Source of the DNA: CBDUWP01 sp965370955
Lineage (GTDB): Bacteria > Planctomycetota > Phycisphaerae > Sedimentisphaerales > Anaerobacaceae
Length of the DNA: 9,788 nucleotides
Direction: 5' to 3'
Assembly: GCA_965370955.1 (NCBI GenBank)
Contig: CBDUWP010000053.1
Location: forward strand, 1-9,788
In this document: one piece after another, positions 1 to 6,277 of the stretch
How positions within the stretch are numbered: the first letter of the stretch is position 1
Layout of the letters: each line of letters begins with the position of its first letter
Translations under genes and position numbers: made by a program
Notes under the pieces: model-generated
Told to the model about the DNA's origin: nothing
The model's input: only the letters and a program-made list of their open reading frames with translations
Database searches by the model: none

Positions 1-2008
1 CATTTGGCGATCCGTTTTCCATTGGCTCTTGATGGAACCATTCGTCTTGCGACAAAAATTGTGCAAACTGGAAACAAGCTTCGTTTTCTTGCCAATCAGG
101 ATGTCCCGTTCTCGGATCGACATCATATCCGGCAAAATTCCATACAGAGCTGTCGCAGACATTTTCCCAAATCATTTGTCCCGGATGACTATAAGTCAGA
201 TCGACTCCCGCCGGCACATCCGTCCAGATTCCCAGATGAAAAGCAATCGGCACAATTGGCGGCATAATCGGCTGCGTCCATCCTTTGAACGATCCCCACC
301 AATGGACATCCGTCACAGGCCTTTCGTCCTTGCATTCCCAGTCATCAGCCATAATCGGATCCGGCGGATTATGATTATAGTTAGACACCTCGTCCCATCC
401 ATTTATCATTGGCGGCGTCGCATTAGCATCAATAATTTCCGGCGGCTGAGCATATTTAACAAACCACTTACTATTGACAGCTCCGCTTCCGTTTCCACCG
501 CCAACATTTGGTGTCACCATGAGATTATGCCAATAGTTCCACGCTCCTGCGATTCCTCCACCTGGCGGCGGCGCATTTACTGGCCCACCGATTCTTTGTG
601 CATTTTCAGCCACGATCATCCACTGGACTTTCGTGATATCAAACCCTGTATTATTAAGATATCCTGATGCCTTAGGAGTTGCGGCTGTTAGCCCAGTTTT
701 GGAGCAATCGATCACAATAGTCGTCGGCGTATTCCATGGTATTATCATTCCTGTTCCCACACTGAACGTCCACATTCTAATCGGGCCACCTGTTTGCGGA
801 ATATTTTGCAAACCGATAGACACTTGATTGATTTGCATATGCGGCGGATTGGGTGACGTTTGCGGTGCAGTGACAGTCACAGAGATCGTAGCATTAGAAT
901 AATCAGGATCGATCAGATAGTCATATTTCCACGCAGCCGTATAGTTTCCGTCAGGCGTTGAATCTTCGCCCCATTTCATCACTAACCCTGCGTCATTTGG
1001 ATCTCCTCCTGGCGTATCATCTCCGGGATAGACATATAGTGTTGGCGGCTGGAAATCAGCTGGCGACAGCGGCTCTCCTTCGTACGGATTAAACGGATCC
1101 TGCCATTGCCCGAATATTCCATTCCATTGGACGGGGCTCATTGGCGAAACTCTGCCGTCTCCTAAGGCCTCGACCCATTGATCATTGACATCCACCAAAA
1201 AATACGCTGAGCAATGTTCGATTGGCCCTATTAGAATTTCCGCTTCATTGGTCACAGCATCAGCGACAGCCGGCGTATTCACAACCAGTTCCAGTTCCAC
1301 GATAGCAAGATCTCTGCTATCGATGAAGGGGCAGATCATATTCACATCGAATATAGGTCTGGGCACAACTCCCGGCATAAATTCCACACCCGGCGTAATT
1401 GTTGCGGCGCCATGAACGGTTATTGCCCCCGGCTCTGGAATATTTATTTCGTAGGTGATATCGAAAAAAGAATCTACAGCAAATTGAGCATTTTGCAATA
1501 TCACTTTATCGTTATTGCATTTCAGGACAGCCGTAAATTCATCAACCATCACAGGCACAGTCGCCTCGCTAGTTAGCCTAAGCATTGCCGTAGCGAGTTG
1601 TGGCGTATCTTGCACTTCCAGAGCGATAGGCTCTAATGTGCAGATCAGATTTGGATTGATGGTTCCTAGAACTACTTTCGTTGTAATATTTTTTCCTTTT
1701 TCTTTATTGCTAGTAGCCTTCCACGTTCTGCTTGCCGCTCTGGTAGGATTGGGTAATTGGTCATATGCGGTAACGGTCATTTGTTTCCCTATAAGACTTG
1801 CACTTGACCAACCTGTCGAATAGAAACCGTTAACATCCCCAGCCCATGAATTAGTTGGCACTCCTGCAGTTGTCGGATAGGAAATAGTTCCTATTGGATT
1901 AGCCAGTGGCAATTGTCCTGCTTGATAGACTCTGCCGGACGCTGAATACCCCCAAGATACAGAGGCCATCAGCAAGAGACATAGCCCTAAAAATAATATT
2001 CTTTTCAT
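1..2008 (-). CDS. Large secreted protein with planctomycete-type C-terminal domain, 3' partial
   Basis: An open frame runs without a stop from an ATG at 2008 off the left edge, giving 669 codons, so the C-terminus is missing. The start is secure: a full AAGGAGG Shine-Dalgarno (2014-2020) sits 5 nt upstream. Residues 1-20 are a clear signal peptide (MKR, a hydrophobic core rich in Leu, then SVSWG), so the product is exported. Residues ~22-120 resemble a small beta-sandwich (SGRVYQAG...). The middle is rich in Pro, Gly and Asn, with a Pro/Gly-rich linker near residue 475. From about residue 550 there is a block ADDWECKDERPVTDVHWWG (W557) followed by GIWTDVPAG and GYDVDPRTG, which I recognise from big exported proteins of Phycisphaerae (often called DUF7901-like). 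A C-terminal PEP-CTERM-type anchor would be expected beyond the edge, but that is inference. There is no catalytic motif, so the role is unknown; a surface or matrix protein is likely. Confidence 0.85.
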   Translation of the reverse strand, partial: MKRILFLGLCLLLMASVSWGYSASGRVYQAGQLPLANPIGTISYPTTAGVPTNSWAGDVNGFYSTGWSSASLIGKQMTVTAYDQLPNPTRAASRTWKATSNKEKGKNITTKVVLGTINPNLICTLEPIALEVQDTPQLATAMLRLTSEATVPVMVDEFTAVLKCNNDKVILQNAQFAVDSFFDITYEINIPEPGAITVHGAATITPGVEFMPGVVPRPIFDVNMICPFIDSRDLAIVELELVVNTPAVADAVTNEAEILIGPIEHCSAYFLVDVNDQWVEALGDGRVSPMSPVQWNGIFGQWQDPFNPYEGEPLSPADFQPPTLYVYPGDDTPGGDPNDAGLVMKWGEDSTPDGNYTAAWKYDYLIDPDYSNATISVTVTAPQTSPNPPHMQINQVSIGLQNIPQTGGPIRMWTFSVGTGMIIPWNTPTTIVIDCSKTGLTAATPKASGYLNNTGFDITKVQWMIVAENAQRIGGPVNAPPPGGGIAGAWNYWHNLMVTPNVGGGNGSGAVNSKWFVKYAQPPEIIDANATPPMINGWDEVSNYNHNPPDPIMADDWECKDERPVTDVHWWGSFKGWTQPIMPPIVPIAFHLGIWTDVPAGVDLTYSHPGQMIWENVCDSSVWNFAGYDVDPRTGHPDWQENEACFQFAQFLSQDEWFHQEPMENGSPN

Positions 2009-2468
2009 AATAACCTCCTTTAAAAAAAATTATCTTTTTAATTTTTAAGTTATTTTAACGACATGACAATAACATGATTTTAGAATAGCTATTGTCTTGA
2101 AAACAACCGTACTTTTGAGATATTAATTCAGAGTAAGCTTGCCCGTAACAGCCATTAAGAAATTTCAATTTCACCATCACACTACCTTTAATTGAAAACC
2201 TGCATGTCATTATTTTAATGCCAGTTTTTTTTAATAATAGTTTTTTTTAAGCTATGTTATATAGTTCGATTTGTCAAGCTTATTCTGCGTCCGTTTAGCC
2301 GTTAGGGTTTAGCCTATTGGTGTTTAAGCCGACATTTTGTGTATTGCGCCATTCAGGACTCCGCAGGCCAGCTACGCCAGCCTTTACGGGCAACGCTTGC
2401 GCTTTTGTCAACCCTGCAAAAGTGTCTGCTTTCAGCATCCACACAGGTCCTCGCCCCACCTGTCAAAC
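2009..2468. other. Gene-free spacer between the secreted protein and tRNA-Arg
   Basis: There is no credible gene on either strand. The left part (2021-2280) is very AT-rich and should hold the promoter of the minus-strand secreted-protein gene. A perfect minus-strand TTGACA lies at 2272-2277, but no good -10 follows at 17 bp, so I do not call a promoter. A dyad GACAATA (2065-2071) / TATTGTC (2090-2096) lies in the leader, and two T8 runs in a direct repeat AGTTTTTTTTAA lie near 2224-2250. The right part (2340-2465) is abruptly GC-richer. It has small hairpins: CTTTTG/CAAAAG (2402-2422) and ACAGGT/ACCTGT (2443-2463). The second starts 5 nt after the tRNA-Arg 3' end but has no T-tract. Confidence 0.6.
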
Positions 2469-2542
2469 TACGCCCGGCAGGACTCGAACCTGCAACCTTC
2501 AGATTCGAAGTCTGCGACTCTATCCAATTGAGCTACGGGCGC
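2469..2542 (-). tRNA. tRNA-Arg, anticodon TCG
   Basis: Read on the minus strand, the 74-nt sequence folds into a complete cloverleaf. The acceptor GCGCCCG pairs with CGGGCGT (G-U at the first pair). The D-arm is AGCTCAATTGGATAGAGT. The anticodon loop is CTTCGAA with anticodon TCG (2506-2508), which reads CGA codons (and CGN by wobble or modification). The T-arm contains GGTTCGAGTCC. The discriminator base is A and no CCA is encoded, so CCA must be added after transcription. The anticodon stem closes with a G-A opposition at its outer pair, a minor irregularity. The gene stands alone with its own promoter. Confidence 0.95.
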
Positions 2543-2574
2543 AAAAAACGTGTTTTCGAATCCACGAGCTAGCG

Positions 2575-2603
2575 ATATTACAACAAATCGATTGTTTTGT
2601 CCA
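2575..2603 (-). promoter_or_regulatory. Candidate sigma70 promoter of tRNA-Arg
   Basis: On the minus strand TGGACA (2598-2603, 5 of 6 to TTGACA) is followed after 17 bp by TAATAT (2575-2580, 4 of 6). Transcription would start around 2568, about 25 nt before the mature tRNA. The spacer contains the palindrome AATCGATT (2586-2593). Confidence 0.5.
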
Positions 2604-2610
2604 GTAGTGC

Positions 2611-2655
2611 CCTAAAATGTTTCATTTTTTGATTTTAGGATTGGTATTCGCCAAT
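2611..2655. repeat. Two adjacent inverted repeats between divergent promoters
   Basis: A perfect 8-bp inverted repeat CCTAAAAT (2611-2618) / ATTTTAGG (2632-2639) with a 13-nt spacer is followed at once by ATTGG (2640-2644) / CCAAT (2651-2655) with a 6-nt spacer. They lie just upstream of the tRNA-Arg -35 box and overlap the candidate methyltransferase promoter. They could be operators or hairpins; no function is known. Confidence 0.45.
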
Positions 2656-2669
2656 ATTTCGCTTACATT
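2641..2669 (+). promoter_or_regulatory. Candidate promoter of the rRNA methyltransferase
   Basis: TTGGTA (2641-2646, 4 of 6) is followed after 17 bp by TACATT (2664-2669, 4 of 6). Transcription would begin near 2676, giving a leader of about 34 nt before the ATG at 2710. If correct, an ATG at 2617 in the same frame would lie outside the transcript. The match is moderate. Confidence 0.35.
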
Positions 2670-2709
2670 CACTTACACAGTCGTAACAATCATTAGTTGG
2701 AGTTTTTCG

Positions 2710-3867
2710 ATGGACGTAAACGAGCGTAGAGACATATTGGTGACATGTGGTCCCGGCCTCAAGGATTATTTAGTTCAGGAGCTGAAATCGCTTGGCTTTA
2801 GCATCGGCACCACCCACAGCGGCGGCGTTGTCACTAGCGGTTCTTTTTTGGATTGTATGAAGCTGAATTTTTGTTTGCGTACTGCTTATAGCGTTCTGTA
2901 TCTCGTTAAGAAATTTCGCTGCGGCAGCGGCGAATCGTTATACAAAACCGTAACGAAATTGCCTTGGGAAAAGATCATTTCGCCCGACGAATACATTTGC
3001 ATTATAAGTAACGTTGACACCTATTCTGTTGACAACAGCATGTATCCCAGCTTGAAGGTCAAAGATGCGATAGTCGACCGCCTCCAGAAAAAGACCGGCA
3101 CTCGGCCCGATAGCGGCCCTGACCGCAACAATGTTGTCTTGAATTTATTTTGGAAGCATGATAACGCTTGGCTATACCTTAACACTTCCGGTGTCAAGCT
3201 TTCCGATCGTAATTATCGCAAGCTGCCGCATAGAGCGCCGATTCGCGAGTCTTTAGCTGCTGGCCTTTTGATGGGCACTGGCTATGACGGCACAAGTGAT
3301 ATTGTTTTGCCAATGGCAGGCAGCGGCACTTTTGCTATAGAAGCCGCGATGATAGCGACCAGCCGCGCCGCCGGTTCACTTCGTATAAATTTCGGCATGC
3401 AGCATTTATTGCCATTTAACAAAGAGCTATGGCAGCAGATGCGAACAGATTTGCGTAAGGTTGCCAAGCGAACGAAACTCACACACAAAATAATCGCCAC
3501 AGACATTGACCCAGTAGCCATTGAAGCCTCTAGGCAAAATGCTCGGACTGCCGGCGTTGAGGATTTGATTGACTTTAAGGTTTGCGATTTCGCTGAGACT
3601 AGCGTTCCTGTCGGCTCTGGAATTGTTCTGATGAATCCTGAATACGGCCTTCGATTGGGTGACATTGAAACATTGAAGTTGGAATACAAGCGTATGGGCG
3701 ATTTTTTCAAGAAGTGTTGTACTGGCTATAGATGCTATGTTTTCACAGGCAACAAGGATTTGTCTGACAAGATCAAGCTCCGCACCAGTAGCCGCGACAT
3801 TTTTTATAATGGCAGTATAGAGTGCCGCTTATTGGAATATAAAATGTATCTCGGCAGCAAATCTTAG
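2710..3867 (+). CDS. rlmL: THUMP-domain 23S rRNA (guanine-N2) methyltransferase, RlmL/YpsC type
   Basis: The protein is predicted to use S-adenosylmethionine to methylate a guanine of 23S rRNA in the cytoplasm. It has 385 residues, about the length of single-domain YpsC-type members and without the RlmK half fused in E. coli. Residues ~7-160 form the N-terminal and THUMP RNA-binding part (GPGLKDYLVQEL, then LYLNTSG). Residues ~165-385 are a Rossmann-fold methyltransferase: NYRKLPHRAPIRESLAA, SAM motif I LPMAGSGT (200-207), TDID (264-267) and motif IV NPEYG (309-313). Two positions are unusual: the family normally has DP(M/F)CGSGT in motif I and NPPYG in motif IV. The start at 2710 is chosen because GGAG (2699-2702) lies 7 nt upstream. 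The frame stays open back to 2617, but that adds a hydrophobic segment over inverted repeats that would not suit a cytosolic enzyme. The exact target base cannot be told from sequence. Confidence 0.85.
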   Translation: MDVNERRDILVTCGPGLKDYLVQELKSLGFSIGTTHSGGVVTSGSFLDCMKLNFCLRTAYSVLYLVKKFRCGSGESLYKTVTKLPWEKIISPDEYICIISNVDTYSVDNSMYPSLKVKDAIVDRLQKKTGTRPDSGPDRNNVVLNLFWKHDNAWLYLNTSGVKLSDRNYRKLPHRAPIRESLAAGLLMGTGYDGTSDIVLPMAGSGTFAIEAAMIATSRAAGSLRINFGMQHLLPFNKELWQQMRTDLRKVAKRTKLTHKIIATDIDPVAIEASRQNARTAGVEDLIDFKVCDFAETSVPVGSGIVLMNPEYGLRLGDIETLKLEYKRMGDFFKKCCTGYRCYVFTGNKDLSDKIKLRTSSRDIFYNGSIECRLLEYKMYLGSKS

Positions 3868-3905
3868 TAAACCACCACGCCCTTAGCGATGTATTATTAC
3901 GAAGG

Positions 3906-3952
3906 AAAAATAAAAAAAGCCTCCTGACATTCCAAAAACATCAGAAGGCTTT
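3906..3952 (-). terminator. Intrinsic terminator of the scaffold/GGGtGRT operon
   Basis: The stem AAAGCCT-C-CTGA (3916-3927) pairs with TCAG-A-AGGCTTT (3941-3952), with one C/A mismatch and a 13-nt loop. On the minus strand it is followed by TTTTTTTATTTTT (3906-3918), a strong T-tract. On the plus strand the tail is only TTTCAAATTTT, so it may weakly stop the converging methyltransferase transcript as well. Confidence 0.8.
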
Positions 3953-3995
3953 CAAATTTTAATTTATCATCGCGTTGTTATAAGGTTTGATGCCG

Positions 3996-4037
3996 GCAGC
4001 CGACCTGCTGCGACGGGCGAAGCACGGCGAGAGCCGC
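3996..4037 (-). repeat. GC-rich double hairpin downstream of the GGGtGRT gene
   Basis: This is a GC-rich patch in an AT-rich spacer. GCAGC (3996-4000) pairs with GCTGC (4007-4011) over a 6-nt loop. ACGGC (4024-4028) pairs with GCCGC (4033-4037) over GAGA. The second stem is complete only on the minus strand (G-U rather than A-C), so it may be a 3'-UTR structure of the minus-strand operon or a degraded intergenic repeat. Confidence 0.4.
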
Positions 4038-4054
4038 AAACAGTACAGCAAAAA

Positions 4055-5059
4055 TTAAACTGCTCTAGATGCCATTTCGACAGCGACAGCAACTGCGACA
4101 GAAGCTCCGACCATCGGATTATTTCCCATTCCGATCAGCCCCATCATTTCGACATGAGCCGGCACAGAAGATGACCCTGCAAATTGTGCATCAGAATGCA
4201 TTCTTCCTAAGGTGTCGGTCATTCCGTAAGACGCGGGCCCAGCCGCCATATTATCTGGATGCAGTGTTCTGCCTGTTCCGCCGCCAGATGCCACAGAGAA
4301 ATATGGCTTACCTTCTAGGACGCATTCTTTTTTGTATGTCCCCGCCACCGGATGTTGAAATCTCGTCGGATTCGTGGAGTTTCCAGTGATTGATACGTCG
4401 ACTTTTTCCAGATGCATGATAGCCACGCCCTCTCGGACATCGTCAGCTCCGTAGCATTTGACTTTGGCTCTGTCACCGGTTGAGTATGCTTTTTCGAAAA
4501 CGACTTCGACCTTGCCCGTTGCGTAATCGAATTTCGTTTGCACATGTGTAAAGCCATTGATTCTGGATATGATTTGCGCTGCATCTTTTCCGAGTCCGTT
4601 AAGGATAACTCTCAGCGGCTTTTTCCTTGCCTTGTTAGCTGACATAGCCAATCCAATCGCACCTTCTGCTGCGGCGAAAGATTCGTGTCCAGCCAAAAAT
4701 GCAAAACATCCTGTTTCCTCTTTTAGCAGCCTTGACGCCAGATTTCCATGACCTATGCCGACTTTTCTATCGTCCGCTACTGAGCCCGGTATGCAAAAAC
4801 TTTGCAGCCCTTCGCCGAGTGTGACAGCGACATCAGTGGCATTTTTTTGTCCTTTTTTGATTGCCACAGCCGCCCCAGCTGTATAAGCCCAGCAAGCATT
4901 TTCAAATGCGATCGTCTGAATATCTTTCACGATTTTATGTACATCCACATTTTTTTCATCGCAGATTTTTTTTGCATCATCGAGTGACTTGATATCGTTT
5001 TGGTTTAGAAACGCATCAACTTGCTTAATTCTTCTTTCGTAACTTTCAAACATAGCCAT
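4055..5059 (-). CDS. GGGtGRT family protein
   Basis: I recognise this as the GGGtGRT protein family, named for its motif, here SGGGTGRT at residues 258-265 followed by LHPDNMAAGPASYGMTDTLG. To my knowledge it has no assigned biochemical role. It has 334 residues, about the family's usual ~330, with no signal peptide and no transmembrane segment apart from Ala/Val-rich stretches (for example 319-327), so it is probably cytosolic. Other conserved-looking blocks are GIGHGNLASRLL (101-112) and FLAGHESFAAAEGAIG (121-136). It has six cysteines (33, 56, 89, 118, 202, 246). I chose the ATG at 5059 because AAAGGG (5069-5074) lies 9 nt upstream; ATGs at 5107 and 5065 are in frame but badly placed, and the one at 5107 would overlap the upstream gene. 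That Shine-Dalgarno overlaps the stop of the scaffold gene, with 13 nt between the genes, suggesting translational coupling. The partnership with an Fe-S scaffold implies a metallocluster-related task, but that is inference. Confidence 0.85.
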   Translation of the reverse strand: MAMFESYERRIKQVDAFLNQNDIKSLDDAKKICDEKNVDVHKIVKDIQTIAFENACWAYTAGAAVAIKKGQKNATDVAVTLGEGLQSFCIPGSVADDRKVGIGHGNLASRLLKEETGCFAFLAGHESFAAAEGAIGLAMSANKARKKPLRVILNGLGKDAAQIISRINGFTHVQTKFDYATGKVEVVFEKAYSTGDRAKVKCYGADDVREGVAIMHLEKVDVSITGNSTNPTRFQHPVAGTYKKECVLEGKPYFSVASGGGTGRTLHPDNMAAGPASYGMTDTLGRMHSDAQFAGSSSVPAHVEMMGLIGMGNNPMVGASVAVAVAVEMASRAV

Positions 5060-5072
5060 ATTCATCTGCCCT

Positions 5073-5780
5073 TTATTTGTGTCTTGGGTTAATAGTTTTC
5101 GCCGCATCTTGGAATCTGCCGTATGTTCCTGATGCTTTTTTCAAGGCTTCGTCTGCACTGAGTCCATCAGCAATATGTCCCATCATGATCCCGATTTGCA
5201 CATATTTATATCCGATAATTTCGTCATTATCATCGAGCCCCAGTTCAGTGATATATCCTTCGGTTGTTTCCAGATATCTCGGTCCTTTGAGTTTGCTTCC
5301 GTATGTTGTTGCGACTACAGATCTGGCTCCTTTACCGAGATCTTCCAATGCCGCCCCGACAGGCAATCCATCTTCAGAGAACGCCGTTTGGCTTCTTCCG
5401 TAAACGATTTGCAAGAACAGCTCTCTCATTGCGACATTGATAGCATCGCAAACAAGATCTGTATTGAGTGCTTCGAGAATAGTTTTTCCCGGCAAGATTT
5501 CCGAAGCCATCGCCGCCGAGTGCGTCATTCCCGTACAGCCGATAGTTTCGATGAGTGCCTCTTCGATAATCCCGTCTTTGATATTTAGGGTTAGTTTGCA
5601 AGCCCCTTGCTGCGGCGCACACCATCCGACCCCGTGGGTCAGCCCGTTAATATCTTTAATTTCCTTTGCCTGCGTCCATTTTCCTTCCTGCGGTATTGGC
5701 GATGGTCCATTATTTGGCCCTTTTGCCACGCAGACCATTTGGTCGATTTCAGCGGCATATTTTAGCTTACGTTCTGTCAT
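5073..5780 (-). CDS. IscU/NifU-like iron-sulfur cluster scaffold protein, GGGtGRT-associated subtype
   Basis: A cytosolic 235-residue protein with an IscU/NifU N-terminal-like core, expected to hold or transfer an Fe-S cluster. The three cluster cysteines can be aligned: C61 (QQGAC-KLTLNI), C82 (ETIGCTGMTHSAAMASE, the GCGxAxxxS-like block) and C111 (DLVCDAI). C17 and C54 are extra. The Asp that follows the first ligand in IscU (the CGD motif) is absent; the sequence reads C-K-L. The C-terminal half (~residues 130-235: YGRSQTAFSEDGLP, GPRYLETTEGYI, SGTYGRFQDA) is an extension not found in IscU and typical of the copies paired with GGGtGRT proteins. I chose the ATG at 5780 because GAAGGA lies about 5 nt upstream; in-frame ATGs at 5810 and 5804 have no comparable site and add only a Lys-rich leader. 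It is first in a two-gene operon with the GGGtGRT gene, behind a candidate promoter at 5835-5863. Confidence 0.85.
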   Translation of the reverse strand: MTERKLKYAAEIDQMVCVAKGPNNGPSPIPQEGKWTQAKEIKDINGLTHGVGWCAPQQGACKLTLNIKDGIIEEALIETIGCTGMTHSAAMASEILPGKTILEALNTDLVCDAINVAMRELFLQIVYGRSQTAFSEDGLPVGAALEDLGKGARSVVATTYGSKLKGPRYLETTEGYITELGLDDNDEIIGYKYVQIGIMMGHIADGLSADEALKKASGTYGRFQDAAKTINPRHK

Positions 5781-5834
5781 GTCGTCCTTCTTTCCTTCAA
5801 ACATTTTCATTTTCTTTATTAACTATTGTTGCGG

Positions 5835-5863
5835 ATTGTATATTGTTTTGGTGTGAATTTCCA
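5835..5863 (-). promoter_or_regulatory. Candidate promoter of the scaffold/GGGtGRT operon
   Basis: On the minus strand TGGAAA (5858-5863, 4 of 6) is followed after 17 bp by TACAAT (5835-5840, 5 of 6). It lies directly behind the tRNA-Lys terminator, which makes an independent promoter necessary. The leader to the ATG at 5780 would be about 50 nt. Confidence 0.45.
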
Positions 5864-5873
5864 GTCGATTCCC

Positions 5874-5908
5874 AAAAAAAAGCCCAACCTCATTAAAGAA
5901 GTTGAGCT
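5874..5908 (-). terminator. Intrinsic terminator of tRNA-Lys
   Basis: On the minus strand AGCTCAACTTC pairs with GAGGTTGGGCT over a 6-nt loop (11 pairs, two of them G-U) and runs into T8 (5874-5881). On the plus strand the two G-U pairs become C-A mismatches, so the signal is specific to the minus strand. It closes the tRNA-Lys transcript before the scaffold operon. Confidence 0.85.
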
Positions 5909-5922
5909 TGCATAATAGAAAA

Positions 5923-5995
5923 TGAGAGTGTTGGGACTTGAACCCAAGACCTACGGCTTAAAAGGCCGTTGCTCTACCAGCTGAGCTACACTCCC
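5923..5995 (-). tRNA. tRNA-Lys, anticodon TTT
   Basis: The 73-nt minus-strand sequence forms a full cloverleaf. The acceptor GGGAGTG pairs with CACTCTC (one G-U). The D-arm is AGCTCAGCTGGTAGAGC. The anticodon stem ACGGC/GCCGT encloses the loop CTTTTAA with anticodon TTT, which reads AAA and AAG. The T-arm contains GGGTTCAAGTCC. The discriminator is A and no CCA is encoded. It is a single-gene transcript between the candidate promoter at 6069-6097 and the terminator at 5874-5908. Confidence 0.96.
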
Positions 5996-6068
5996 TTCAT
6001 TTTTTTATTCAATTATCAAACATTGATTCGCCTATCGCTGTGTTTTGGCCAATCATCGAAAAGCCCGA

Positions 6069-6097
6069 ATTTTACATAGAACCGAGCCATCTTGCAA
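6069..6097 (-). promoter_or_regulatory. Candidate promoter of tRNA-Lys
   Basis: On the minus strand TTGCAA (6092-6097, 4 of 6) is followed after 17 bp by TAAAAT (6069-6074, 5 of 6). The start point would be near 6062, about 65 nt before the mature tRNA, so the precursor would have a long 5' leader for RNase P. Confidence 0.45.
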
Positions 6098-6129
6098 GTA
6101 AATTACCAAAAAATATAATATAGATGGAG

Positions 6130-6158
6130 TTGACACAAGCGTCATTAGCCAATAGTAT
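6130..6158 (+). promoter_or_regulatory. Candidate upstream promoter (P1) of the isocitrate dehydrogenase operon
   Basis: A perfect TTGACA (6130-6135) is followed after 17 bp by TAGTAT (6153-6158, 4 of 6). It is one of two tandem candidates on this strand, back to back with the tRNA-Lys promoter, and would give a leader of about 125 nt. Confidence 0.45.
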
Positions 6159-6177
6159 GTCTCGTTTATGCAAAAAG

Positions 6178-6206
6178 TTGGAATTAGTATAGTTTCACGA
6201 TATAAC
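6178..6206 (+). promoter_or_regulatory. Candidate proximal promoter (P2) of the isocitrate dehydrogenase operon
   Basis: TTGGAA (6178-6183, 4 of 6) is followed after 17 bp by TATAAC (6201-6206, 5 of 6). The start point would be near 6213, so the whole tandem-repeat tract at 6223-6277 would be in the 5' untranslated leader. Confidence 0.5.
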
Positions 6207-6222
6207 ATTTTTTAGATTTTTT

Positions 6223-6277
6223 CATCTTTAAATTAAAACATCTTTAAATTAAGAAATTAAAAAATTAAGAAATTAAG
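6223..6277 (+). repeat. Short tandem repeats in the isocitrate dehydrogenase leader
   Basis: Two nested repeats are visible. CATCTTTAAATTAA occurs twice with a 16-bp period (6223-6236 and 6239-6252). From 6246 an 8-bp unit AAATTAAG runs four times without interruption (6246-6253, 6254-6261 with A for G, 6262-6269, 6270-6277), and the next 8 bases begin as a degenerate GAATT copy. The last unit supplies the AAGG of the Shine-Dalgarno (6275-6279). Copy-number change by slippage is possible. Confidence 0.8.

Noticed and set aside
29..667. A 212-codon open frame on the plus strand
   Set aside because: It lies antisense to the long minus-strand secreted-protein frame, which has a signal peptide, Shine-Dalgarno and recognisable domain. 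The plus-strand protein is Arg/His/Ser-rich with no family resemblance.
1185..1823. Ser/Thr/Val-rich plus-strand frames that look like secreted peptides
   Set aside because: They are antisense shadows of the same minus-strand gene; no ribosome site and no continuity between them.
2065..2096. A terminator between tRNA-Arg and the secreted-protein gene, from the GACAATA/TATTGTC dyad and T-runs
   Set aside because: The stem is only 7 bp, AT-rich, with an 18-nt loop, and no T-run follows it at the right distance on either strand.
2317..2607. Three overlapping plus-strand frames of 64-96 codons
   Set aside because: They run straight through the tRNA-Arg gene and its promoter; part of the peptide is just the translated tRNA complement.
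3282..3710. A 142-codon minus-strand frame inside the methyltransferase
   Set aside because: It is antisense to conserved methyltransferase motifs and has no family signature of its own.
5060..5107. An extended N-terminus of the GGGtGRT protein beginning MRRKLL
   Set aside because: It would overlap the scaffold gene by 35 bases and lacks a ribosome site; the ATG at 5059 has AAAGGG at the right distance and gives the usual family length.
5073..5588. Plus-strand frames opposite the scaffold gene
   Set aside because: They are shadows: the minus-strand frame has a full IscU-like ligand set and the expected operon signals.
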